The notes under the pieces: model-generated
The model's database searches: none
The model's input: the letters and a program-made list of their open reading frames with translations, nothing else
What the model was told of the DNA's origin: nothing
Translations under genes and position numbers: made by a program
Assembly: GCA_903928955.1 (NCBI GenBank)
Contig: CAIYTD010000132.1
Span: forward strand, 1-6,680
Direction of reading: 5' to 3'
Source of the DNA: Oligoflexia bacterium
Lineage (GTDB): Bacteria; Bdellovibrionota; UBA1018
DNA length: 6,680 nt
Shown here: in pieces, positions 1-6,654 of the stretch
Layout of the letters: each line of letters opens with the position of its first letter
Numbering within the stretch: position 1 is the stretch's first letter

Positions 1-107
1 TCAATCAACCCACGGCATCACCGGTGTCTCCGACCCCTATTGGAGCACCTTGTCTGGCTACTACAATGCGTTCCGGAGCATCACCAACCCCGAGACCCAC
101 ATTAATC
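1..107. other. GC-rich segment of unlike origin at the window edge
   Basis: The first ~100 bases are about 58% GC, counted by hand, while the rest of the window is near 40%. The change falls where similarity of the minus-strand gene to the TrhO family ends, just past its APEGIN motif. On the plus strand, the frame starting at base 2 is open from the edge to a TGA at 260-262, and 27 of its first 33 codons end in G or C. That is the pattern of a coding sequence from a GC-rich genome, although I do not recognise the peptide. The minus-strand frame through the same bases shows no such bias. It may be a foreign insertion, a recombination junction or an assembly chimera. Confidence 0.5.
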
Positions 108-241
108 CCCTCAGGAGCGATCAAAATAGTTCCCATGAGCTCGAGCTGAGCGCAGAGGGATTTAAGTTGCATACGCAGAACTATTGGGTCAACGATAGGA
201 TAAAACCGATAAAAGCTGAGATGGGTAAGTTCGACTTTCAT
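5..241 (-). CDS. trhO: Truncated TrhO-like tRNA uridine-34 hydroxylase (rhodanese family), N-terminal fragment
   Basis: The first ~45 residues match the N-terminus of the TrhO/YceA family (formerly UPF0176): an SFYRF segment at residues 9-13, a predicted helix, then GTILIAPEGIN at residues 37-47. Family members use a C-terminal rhodanese domain with a catalytic Cys in the prephenate-dependent pathway that makes 5-hydroxyuridine at tRNA position 34. They are typically about 250-330 residues. This frame closes after 78, so the rhodanese domain and catalytic Cys are absent. The last ~31 residues are Gly/Val/Asp-rich, do not resemble the family, and lie in GC-rich DNA. The ATG follows the stop of the DHS-like gene by 10 bases, so the two are probably co-transcribed, with only a weak purine-rich ribosome site. 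The product is probably non-functional, unless the GC-rich edge is an artefact and the intact gene continues elsewhere. Confidence 0.6.
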   Translation of the reverse strand: MKVELTHLSFYRFYPIVDPIVLRMQLKSLCAQLELMGTILIAPEGINVGLGVGDAPERIVVARQGAPIGVGDTGDAVG

Positions 242-251
242 GGCATTTCTC

Positions 252-1229
252 TTAGTGGTTGAGAACGTAGCTGAAGATGAGTGGAGCCACTATTGTAGCA
301 TCTGATTCAACGATGAATTTAGGAGTTTCAATTCCAAGTTTACCCCAAGTAATTTTTTCGTTGGGGACAGCACCTGAGTAAGAGCCGTAGCTTGTTGTTG
401 AATCGCTAATTTGAGCAAAATATCCCCAAAGTTTTGCATGAATGCCTAGATCTTGGTGGAGCATGGGTACTACACAAATAGGAAAATCTCCGGCAATACC
501 GCCGCCAATTTGGAACATTCCAAGAGAGTGCTGTTGGGTGATTCCTTGGTAAAATTCTGCCATTTGAATCATATATTCTATTCCAGTTCGCACAGTATGA
601 ACTTTTTTTATATCTCCACGCATACAAGCGGCCGAGTACATATTTCCTAGTGTAGCGTCTTCCCAGCCGGGTACGATCATAGGGAGATTTTTTTCTGCCG
701 CTGCAAGCATCCAACTATTTTTAGGATCAATTTGGTAGTGCTGCTTGAGGCTTCCACTTCGAAGAGCACGATAAAAAAATTCATGAGGAAAGTAGCGTTC
801 CCCAGATTGATCTGCTTGTGTCCATTGATTTAACATAACGGATTCAATTCGGCGCATCGCCTCCGCTTCAGGAATACATGTATCAGTGACACGGTTCATA
901 TGGCGATTTAAGAGTTCTTGCTCATCTTGAGCAGACAGGTGACGATAATGCGGCACGCGCTCGTAGTGGTCATGAGCAACTAGATTAAAAACATCTTCTT
1001 CTAAGTTCGCCCCTGTGCAACTGATTAAATGGACTTTATCTTGGCGAATCATTTCGGCTAGAGTTAGGCCTAGTTCAGCAGTGCTCATTGCGCCTGCAAG
1101 GGTAATCATCATTTTCCCACCCTGATTCATATGCTGCTTATAGCCTTCGGCTGCATCTACTAATGCGGCTGCGTTGAAATGCTTATAGTTATGTCGAATG
1201 AATTTGGAAATGGGTCCCAATGAGTTCAT
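252..1229 (-). CDS. Deoxyhypusine synthase-like protein (bacterial type, probable polyamine aminobutyl transferase)
   Basis: This 325-residue protein looks complete and is about the usual length for bacterial DHS-like proteins. Eukaryotic deoxyhypusine synthase uses NAD+ to move the aminobutyl group of spermidine onto a lysine of eIF5A. Bacteria lack eIF5A, and characterised bacterial relatives make polyamines such as homospermidine instead. Visible motifs are TLAGAMST (43-50), SCTGANLEED (70-79, NAD-binding region), GGGIAGDFP (242-250), and the block from SDSTTSYGSYSG (275-286) to ITWGK (293-297). K297 corresponds to the catalytic lysine of the human enzyme, which forms the imine intermediate. 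The ATG is preceded by AGAGGAG with 10 bases of spacing. It is the first gene of a minus-strand pair with the TrhO-like fragment and is transcribed away from the ABC-F gene. The fold is confident; the substrate is not known, and no other polyamine gene lies in the window. Confidence 0.93.
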   Translation of the reverse strand: MNSLGPISKFIRHNYKHFNAAALVDAAEGYKQHMNQGGKMMITLAGAMSTAELGLTLAEMIRQDKVHLISCTGANLEEDVFNLVAHDHYERVPHYRHLSAQDEQELLNRHMNRVTDTCIPEAEAMRRIESVMLNQWTQADQSGERYFPHEFFYRALRSGSLKQHYQIDPKNSWMLAAAEKNLPMIVPGWEDATLGNMYSAACMRGDIKKVHTVRTGIEYMIQMAEFYQGITQQHSLGMFQIGGGIAGDFPICVVPMLHQDLGIHAKLWGYFAQISDSTTSYGSYSGAVPNEKITWGKLGIETPKFIVESDATIVAPLIFSYVLNH

Positions 1230-1239
1230 AATGAATCTG

Positions 1240-1246
1240 CTCCTCT
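1240..1246 (-). promoter_or_regulatory. Ribosome binding site of the DHS-like gene
   Basis: The minus strand reads AGAGGAG, a near-ideal Shine-Dalgarno sequence, 10 bases before the ATG at 1229-1227. It fixes the start of the DHS-like gene and is the strongest such site in the window. Confidence 0.75.
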
Positions 1247-1261
1247 AAAAAATTTACTGAC

Positions 1262-1291
1262 TTTCTACCTTAATCCGAGCCATGCGGTCAA
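1262..1291 (-). promoter_or_regulatory. Candidate sigma70-type promoter for the DHS-like/TrhO pair
   Basis: On the minus strand, TTGACC (1291-1286; 5 of 6 to the -35 consensus) is followed after 18 bases by TAGAAA (1267-1262; 4 of 6 to the -10 consensus). Transcription would begin near 1255, giving a leader of about 25 bases that contains the AGAGGAG ribosome site. It lies in the 140-base divergent gap between the DHS-like and ABC-F genes. I see no comparably good promoter for the rightward ABC-F gene there: TATAAG at 1356-1361 lacks a -35 partner. Confidence 0.4.
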
Positions 1292-1369
1292 GTGAGCAGA
1301 TCCATGGGTCGGTTATTTTCCGTAGAAATTACTCTAGTATTTATGCCACTCTACATATAAGATGTGTAC

Positions 1370-2968
1370 ATGATTAGTACCGCTGGAGTAAGTTTAAGTT
1401 ATGGAAGTCACAAGCTTTTTGATGATGTTAATATCAAGTTTGTACCAGGAAATTGTTATGGCTTAATTGGTGCCAATGGGGCTGGCAAGTCTACTTTTCT
1501 GAAAATTTTATCGGGTGAAAATAATTCCTATCAAGGAGTAGTGTCTATTACTCCAGGGCAGCGGATTTCGTTTCTGCGCCAGGATCACTTTACATTGGAT
1601 GATGTGCCGGTTCTTAAGGCAGTTATTTTGGGTCAGCCGCAATTAAGTCAAGTGTTAGCAGAAAAGGAATCTCTTTATGCAAAAGAAAATTTTACGGATG
1701 CAGATGGGGTTCGAGCGGGTGAGTTGGAAGGGCTTTTTGCTGAGCTGAGGGGTTGGGAAGCAGAAAGTGATGCTGCAGTATTGTTGGCAGGGCTTGGTAT
1801 TGGAACGGAGTTGCATGAAAAATTAATGCGAGAGCTGCGTGACACTGAAAAAGTGAAAGTGCTTCTTGCTCAAGCGCTCTTTGGGCAGCCGGATATATTG
1901 TTATTGGATGAACCTACAAATCACTTGGATGTTACGGCGATTCGCTGGTTGGAAGAGTTTTTATTGCAGTATGATAAGACCGTGATTGTTGTTTCGCACG
2001 ACCGCCATTTTTTGAATCAAGTATGCACTCATATGGCAGATATCGATTTTAGCCGAATCCAGCTCTACACTGGCAATTATGATTTTTGGTATGAATCGAG
2101 TCAGCTTGCTTTAAAACAGTCTCAAGAAAAGAAAAAGAAAAATGAGGATAAAGCAGAGGAACTAAAAGCCTTTATTGCTCGTTTTAGCGCAAATGCTTCG
2201 AAGTCGCGACAGGCTACTTCACGAAAAAAGCAGCTGGAAAAGCTTACTCTAGATGATATTAAACCGTCTTCTCGAAAATATCCATTTGTTGCGTTCAAGG
2301 CTGAGCGAGAGGCAGGAGACCAGCTTCTGAGAGTGGAGAATTTATCCAAGTCGATAGATGGCGTAAAAATTCTAGATCGAGTGAGCTTTAGTTTAAAGAA
2401 AGGAGATAAAGTCGTTTTCCTGGGTGATACTGAGCTTGCTGTTACTGCTCTTTTTCAAATTCTGACAGAAGAAATGCAGCCGGATAGTGGCAGTTTTACA
2501 TGGGGAGTGACGACTTCCCGATCGTTTTTCCCAAAAGACAACGCAGGTTATTTTGATCATATCGATTTAAATTTAATTGATTGGCTTCGGCAGTATTCAC
2601 CGGATCAAAATGAAAATTTTGTTCGAGGTTTCTTAGGGCGGATGCTTTTTTCGGGTGATGAGGCTACTAAAAAAACAAAAGTCCTTTCGGGGGGCGAACG
2701 GGTGCGGTGCATGCTTTCTCGGATGATGCTGAGCAACGCCAATGTGCTGATCTTAGATGGCCCTACTAATCATTTGGATCTTGAGTCTATTACTTCAGTG
2801 AATAACAGTTTGATGCGTTTCTCAGGGACGATTCTTTTTTCTTCTCATGATCAGCAGTTTATTCAAACGGTAGCAAATCGAGTTATTGAAATTGGATCTC
2901 ATGGAGTGACAGATCATGATCAGTCTTATGACGAGTTTATTGCACAAAAGGTGCGGCATTCCTATTAA
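1370..2968 (+). CDS. ybiT: ABC-F family ATPase, YbiT type, with a degenerate second nucleotide-binding domain
   Basis: ABC-F proteins are soluble paired ATPases that bind the ribosomal E site. This one is 532 residues from the ATG at 1370, close to E. coli YbiT (530), and similar throughout. A GTG at 1364 is possible, but the ATG aligns with the YbiT N-terminus. NBD1 has an intact Walker A (GANGAGKST, 34-42), Walker B with catalytic Glu (LLLDEP, E181) and SHDRH (209-213). Its signature position (MRELRDTEK, ~153-161) has no LSGGQ. The lysine-rich linker (~245-300) includes the YbiT-like block FSANASKSRQATSR. In NBD2, Walker A reads GDTELAVTA (352-360), without the G-K-S/T core, and Walker B is LILDGP, with Gly464 replacing the catalytic Glu. 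The signature LSGGE (439-443) and SSHDQ are kept. So the NBD1-Walker/NBD2-signature site looks active and the other dead. No good ribosome site precedes the start. The small-protein gene follows after 40 bases. Confidence 0.93.
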   Translation: MISTAGVSLSYGSHKLFDDVNIKFVPGNCYGLIGANGAGKSTFLKILSGENNSYQGVVSITPGQRISFLRQDHFTLDDVPVLKAVILGQPQLSQVLAEKESLYAKENFTDADGVRAGELEGLFAELRGWEAESDAAVLLAGLGIGTELHEKLMRELRDTEKVKVLLAQALFGQPDILLLDEPTNHLDVTAIRWLEEFLLQYDKTVIVVSHDRHFLNQVCTHMADIDFSRIQLYTGNYDFWYESSQLALKQSQEKKKKNEDKAEELKAFIARFSANASKSRQATSRKKQLEKLTLDDIKPSSRKYPFVAFKAEREAGDQLLRVENLSKSIDGVKILDRVSFSLKKGDKVVFLGDTELAVTALFQILTEEMQPDSGSFTWGVTTSRSFFPKDNAGYFDHIDLNLIDWLRQYSPDQNENFVRGFLGRMLFSGDEATKKTKVLSGGERVRCMLSRMMLSNANVLILDGPTNHLDLESITSVNNSLMRFSGTILFSSHDQQFIQTVANRVIEIGSHGVTDHDQSYDEFIAQKVRHSY

Positions 2969-2994
2969 ATCGGACTAGACAGAGTGCTTTGGAT

Positions 2995-2999
2995 AGGAG
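2995..2999 (+). promoter_or_regulatory. Ribosome binding site that selects a GTG start
   Basis: AGGAG lies 9 bases before the GTG at 3009 but 15 bases before the in-frame ATG at 3015. The spacing favours the GTG as the start of the small Met-rich protein. Confidence 0.6.
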
Positions 3000-3008
3000 C
3001 ATATTCGG

Positions 3009-3371
3009 GTGTCTATGAATCCTTTACCCTTTGGTATGCCGGCGTTTGATCCTAGTAAAATGGATCCTCAAGTTCTGATGCAACTTTCTCAACTTGTACA
3101 GCAATTGCCTCCGGAACAATTGAATCGCATGCAATCGCTGATGCATAATACAATGGCCGGTATAGATGTGAGTGAGGAGCTGAAAGAGCTTGAGAAAGCT
3201 CTTCCGCCGGGTTTTAAGGAAAAGATTGCATCTTTCATGGTCCATCAATCCAATGAAGTGAGAGTTGATTCTATGGATTTGTATGAGGCAAGATTAACTA
3301 TTTTAAGAGGTGTCGCTGCAGGTCAAGTGTCCCCTCAAGAGGCAGAAAAATTACTTTTTACCGCAAGTTAG
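3009..3371 (+). CDS. Small hypothetical protein, Met-rich, with a SHOCT-like C-terminal motif
   Basis: I do not recognise this 120-residue protein as a named family. The first ~20 residues are rich in Met, Pro and Phe and probably disordered. Residues ~20-50 form a predicted helix rich in Gln, Leu and Met, including two PQ/PE-type turns and a run of spaced methionines. Residues ~55-80 are a charged helical stretch. The tail (~92-117) reads like a short helical hairpin, with ARLTILRGV, then GQVSPQEAEKLL. This matches the SHOCT-like pattern (L-x-x-I-L, G-x-hydrophobic-S/T-x-x-E-A-x-x-L-L) found at the ends of many bacterial proteins of varied function. It has no signal peptide or membrane segment, so it is probably cytoplasmic. 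It has a good ribosome site before a GTG start and sits 40 bases after the ABC-F gene and 82 bases before the antiporter, so it may be co-expressed with both. Coding is likely; the function is unknown. Confidence 0.7.
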   Translation: MSMNPLPFGMPAFDPSKMDPQVLMQLSQLVQQLPPEQLNRMQSLMHNTMAGIDVSEELKELEKALPPGFKEKIASFMVHQSNEVRVDSMDLYEARLTILRGVAAGQVSPQEAEKLLFTAS

Positions 3372-3453
3372 ATCGAATAGCTTTTTTTATATTGATTCAT
3401 TCTCCAAAGAAACTCTTGCATTTATGCGTGGGTAGTTCATACATGTCCGTATA

Positions 3454-4914
3454 ATGGCCACAAATTCCGTTGATAAACTATTTATGGGAGGGGCTTCTCT
3501 CCTCCTTCTCAGCGTAATCACTAGTAAAGCGGCAAGTCGCTTTGGTGTACCCTCTCTGTTGGTTTTTTTAGGAATTGGAATGCTCGCGGGATCAGATGGT
3601 CCAGGCGGATTTTATTTTAATGATCCTGCGCTTGTACAAAGTTTAGGAGTTATTTCCCTTATTTTTATACTTTTTGCAGGCGGCCTGGATACGGTTTGGA
3701 CTGCCATCGTTCCCGTTGTGAAAAGTGGTTTATCCCTTTCCACATTAGGAGTTTTACTTACTACTGGTTTAGTGGGGTGGTTTGCCTCCTCCTTTTTAGG
3801 ATTTTCAGGGTTAGAAGGACTTTTATTAGGTGCTACCGTTTCGTCTACCGACGCAGCTGCTGTATTTACAGTGTTACGAGAACGGAATTTGAGTTTGAAA
3901 GGAGACATTAATCCTTTACTTGAATTTGAATCGGGAAGTAATGACCCCATGGCCGTGTTTCTTACAGTTGGAATTCTGGAATTACTCACTGAAAAAAGTA
4001 GTTCTCCGCTTGTACTTATTCCTAGATTTTTTCAGCAGATGATTCTGGGATTAGCAATAGGCTATATTGCAGGTAAAATTATTATATCCTTTATTAATCG
4101 TTTAAAACTCGAGTTTGAAGGGCTTTACCCAGTTTTAACTATTGCACTTGTTATATTGACCTATGGACTTTCAGAACAAATTGGCGGAAATGGATTTTTA
4201 GCAGTTTATATTTGTGGGATCACATTAGGGAATGGGAATTTTTTAAGGAAAAAAAGCGTGATCTTATTTCACGATGGACTTGCATGGCTGATGCAAATTG
4301 TAATGTTTATTAGCTTAGGGTTACTTGTTTTTCCTAAACAGCTTTTTGCAGTTACCCTTTCAGGGCTTCTTTTATCTCTCTTTTTAGTTTTTATCGCTCG
4401 TCCTTTGAGTGTTCATATTTCTCTTTTTAAGTCTAAATTTTCTTTTAACGATAAAATGGTGATTTCTTGGATTGGTTTGCGAGGTGCTGTTCCCATTGTT
4501 CTCGCTACCTACCCACTCTTAGCAAATGTTGAAAAAGCTCACATGATTTTTAATTTGGTGTTCTTTATTGTTTTAACCTCAGTTCTTCTTCAAGGGACTA
4601 CTTTACAAATTGTCGCGCGTTGGTTCGGCGTAGATACTCCTATAAAAAAGAAATTTAGTTATCCCATTGAATATGTGCCTACTGTAGATTTAAAAAATGA
4701 ATTAATCGAGATGTCAGTTTCTGGTGATTCGCAGGCTATTGGAAGAACTTTAATTGACTTGCAGCTCCCCAGTGGAGCACTTATTGTACTCATTCATCGC
4801 AAGGAAAATGTTCTCGTTCCGAGGGGCAATACCCAAATTGAGGTGAATGATACTTTATTAGTTCTTGCAGATCGAACGACACTTCCTAAAGTAAGGCAGG
4901 TCATAGGATACTGA
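3454..4914 (+). CDS. NhaP2/CvrA-type cation/proton antiporter with C-terminal RCK_C domain
   Basis: This is a CPA1-family inner-membrane antiporter of 486 residues, closest to E. coli NhaP2 (CvrA), which exchanges K+ or Na+ for H+. About 12-13 hydrophobic segments span residues ~10-386. Visible signatures are FAGGLD (74-79), SSTDAAAVF (130-138), ESGSNDPMAVF (159-169), with the Asn-Asp pair N163-D164 expected at the ion site, and GLRGAVPI (341-348). Residues ~405-483 form an RCK_C (TrkA-C) domain, a likely ligand-binding regulatory domain. The protein ends there, whereas E. coli NhaP2 is about 578 residues and carries a further C-terminal domain, so this is a shorter architecture. The ATG at 3454 is supported because the distance from start to the IGMLAG motif (46 residues) equals that in E. 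coli NhaP2. No strong ribosome site is visible. Its TGA directly abuts the helicase ATG. Transported ion uncertain. Confidence 0.92.
   Translation: MATNSVDKLFMGGASLLLLSVITSKAASRFGVPSLLVFLGIGMLAGSDGPGGFYFNDPALVQSLGVISLIFILFAGGLDTVWTAIVPVVKSGLSLSTLGVLLTTGLVGWFASSFLGFSGLEGLLLGATVSSTDAAAVFTVLRERNLSLKGDINPLLEFESGSNDPMAVFLTVGILELLTEKSSSPLVLIPRFFQQMILGLAIGYIAGKIIISFINRLKLEFEGLYPVLTIALVILTYGLSEQIGGNGFLAVYICGITLGNGNFLRKKSVILFHDGLAWLMQIVMFISLGLLVFPKQLFAVTLSGLLLSLFLVFIARPLSVHISLFKSKFSFNDKMVISWIGLRGAVPIVLATYPLLANVEKAHMIFNLVFFIVLTSVLLQGTTLQIVARWFGVDTPIKKKFSYPIEYVPTVDLKNELIEMSVSGDSQAIGRTLIDLQLPSGALIVLIHRKENVLVPRGNTQIEVNDTLLVLADRTTLPKVRQVIGY
4905..4908 (+). promoter_or_regulatory. Ribosome binding site of the helicase gene, inside the antiporter gene
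   Basis: AGGA sits 6 bases before the helicase ATG at 4915, within the last codons of the antiporter gene. With the stop and start codons abutting (TGA then ATG), this fits translational coupling between the two genes. Confidence 0.5.
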
Positions 4915-6654
4915 ATGCGAGTAAATTGGCCATTATTTGAACGGTTATCCTCTTTAGTTTCTCGTCCAATTGAGAGCGGAGCGATTTTAGATCAGTTTTT
5001 GGCGTTTGTAACTGAGAACCAGATCAACCTTTACCCTGCTCAAGAGGAAGCAATCCTTGAGTTGTATGCTGGTAAAAATGTTATTTTGAATACTCCTACC
5101 GGATCTGGGAAATCCCTTGTTGCTACTGCTCTTCATTTTAATTCTCTGGCTTCAGGAAAACGTTCCATTTATACCTGTCCTATTAAAGCGCTGGTGAATG
5201 AAAAATTTTTATCCTTATGTAAAGATTTTGGTCCGGATCAAGTAGGAATGATTACTGGAGATGCTACAGTCAATCCGAATGCTCCTATTATTTGTTGTAC
5301 TGCAGAAATTTTATCTATAGATGCACTTCGGTATGGCAGTGAAGCTCGAGTTCACGACGTTATTATGGATGAATTTCATTATTACTCGGATCGCGATCGA
5401 GGGGCTGCATGGCAAATTCCCCTCTTAACACTTCCGCAAGCAAGGTTTCTGCTCATGTCTGCAACTTTAGGCGATACTGAACCCTTTGAATCCTGTTTGA
5501 CTCGCTTGAATCATTTAGAAACGGTTCTTGTTCAGTCGCCCATTCGTCCAGTCCCCTTAGCGTATGAATATGTTGAAATACCGCTTCATGAGACGGTTCA
5601 AAAGCTTATGGGTCATGATCGCTGGCCCATTTATTTAGTGAATTTTACTCAAAGGGAATGTGCTGAGGAAGCCCAGAATTTTTTGAGTATTGATTTTTGC
5701 ACTAAAGAAGAAAAAAAAATAATTGCTCAAGCGTTAGAAAACGTTCGATTTTCCAGTCCATATGGAAAAGAGATTCAAAAATTAATTAAGCATGGAATTG
5801 GCATTCATCATGCAGGATTATTACCTAAATATAGAGTATTAGTTGAACGTCTGGCTCAACGAGGGCTTTTGAAAATAATTTGTGGTACTGATACGTTGGG
5901 AGTAGGGGTAAATGTGCCTATTAGGACAGTTCTTTTTACAAAACTGTGTAAATATGATGGCGAAAAAACCTCTTTATTGAGCGTTCGAGACTTTCAGCAA
6001 ATTAGTGGAAGGGCAGGCAGAAAAGGATTTGATACTCAGGGGTACGTAGTGGCTCAAGCACCTCAACATACGATTGAGAATCTTCGATTAGAGCAAAAAG
6101 CACTCGGAGATCCGAAGAAAATAAAGAAAATTGTAAAGCGAAAACCTCCAGAAAAAGGCTATGTTGCTTGGAATAAAGAAACTTTTATACGTTTAAGCAC
6201 TGGTCAACCAGAGGCATTGACCTCTCGATTTAAAGTATCGCACTCTATGTTGCTTCATGTCCTGAGTCGGGAGCAGGAAGATGGTTGCAAAGCCATGCAA
6301 AAATTAATTCACGATTGTCACGAATCTCCAAATTCTAAGAAAAGAGAAGGAAAACTTGCATTTCAATTATTCCGTTCATTAGTGGAGCGGAAAATTATAA
6401 AATTCAATCCATTAAGAATCAATGTAGATCTTCAAGAAGACTTTTCTCTAAACCATGCACTTTCATTATATTTATTAGACACAATAAAACTGTTAGACCC
6501 TTTGCATCCTGATTATGCTCTTGATCTAGTCACACTAGTTGAATCTATTTTGGAAAATCCAGATCTTATTTTGAGAAAGCAACTTGACAGAGTTAAGCAA
6601 GAGAAGATGGATGAAATGAAGCTTGCTGGTAAATATTATGATGAGAGAATCTAA
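4915..6654 (+). CDS. Ski2-like DEAD/DEAH-box RNA helicase (DUF3516 family), apparently interrupted by an in-frame stop
   Basis: This is a superfamily 2 helicase of the Ski2-like type, likely acting on RNA in the cytoplasm. Motifs in order are Q43 in LYPAQEEAI, Walker A TPTGSGKS (60-67), motif Ia [10 protein letters not shown] (88-97), TGDA (114-117), DEFH (152-155) followed by [14 protein letters not shown] (182-187), IYLVNFTQ (239-246), HHAG (298-301), [12 protein letters not shown] (324-335), and motif [17 protein letters not shown] (362-376). All catalytic motifs look intact. The DEFHYYSD block and the region from ~390 on resemble helicases carrying a C-terminal DUF3516 domain, which I recall as about 830-860 residues. 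Here the frame stops at 579, inside the conserved stretch around AGKYYDERI, and bases 6655-6680 continue the family-like sequence in the same frame. The gene is therefore probably truncated by a TAA, losing ~250 residues. It is translated directly after the antiporter. RNA target unknown. Confidence 0.88.
   Translation: MRVNWPLFERLSSLVSRPIESGAILDQFLAFVTENQINLYPAQEEAILELYAGKNVILNTPTGSGKSLVATALHFNSLASGKRSIYTCPIKALVNEKFLSLCKDFGPDQVGMITGDATVNPNAPIICCTAEILSIDALRYGSEARVHDVIMDEFHYYSDRDRGAAWQIPLLTLPQARFLLMSATLGDTEPFESCLTRLNHLETVLVQSPIRPVPLAYEYVEIPLHETVQKLMGHDRWPIYLVNFTQRECAEEAQNFLSIDFCTKEEKKIIAQALENVRFSSPYGKEIQKLIKHGIGIHHAGLLPKYRVLVERLAQRGLLKIICGTDTLGVGVNVPIRTVLFTKLCKYDGEKTSLLSVRDFQQISGRAGRKGFDTQGYVVAQAPQHTIENLRLEQKALGDPKKIKKIVKRKPPEKGYVAWNKETFIRLSTGQPEALTSRFKVSHSMLLHVLSREQEDGCKAMQKLIHDCHESPNSKKREGKLAFQLFRSLVERKIIKFNPLRINVDLQEDFSLNHALSLYLLDTIKLLDPLHPDYALDLVTLVESILENPDLILRKQLDRVKQEKMDEMKLAGKYYDERI

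Noticed and set aside
108..262. Continuation of the plus-strand open frame from the GC-rich edge to the TGA at 260-262 as a gene
   Set aside because: Beyond about base 107 it runs antisense to recognisable TrhO sequence and loses its G/C-ending codon bias, so it is a shadow there.
1235..1301. Inverted repeat ATCTGCTC (1235-1242) and GAGCAGAT (1294-1301) in the divergent intergenic region
   Set aside because: The arms are only 8 bases and 51 bases apart, and just one arm would be in the proposed minus-strand transcript; one arm overlaps the ribosome site region. It is likely chance, with no known operator match.
1364..1369. GTG at 1364 as the start of the ABC-F protein
   Set aside because: It would add two residues before an ATG that aligns with the YbiT N-terminus; no ribosome site favours the GTG. 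It cannot be fully excluded.
3372..3453. Possible terminator at the T-run (3382-3388) after the small-protein gene
   Set aside because: I could find no stem of useful length upstream of the T-run, so it does not look like an intrinsic terminator.
3450..3455. A perfect TATAAT as a promoter -10 box before the antiporter gene
   Set aside because: It overlaps the antiporter start codon, has no suitable -35 at 16-18 bases (TTGCAT at 3416-3421 is 28 bases away), and transcription would start inside the gene, whose ATG at 3454 is supported by colinearity with E. coli NhaP2.
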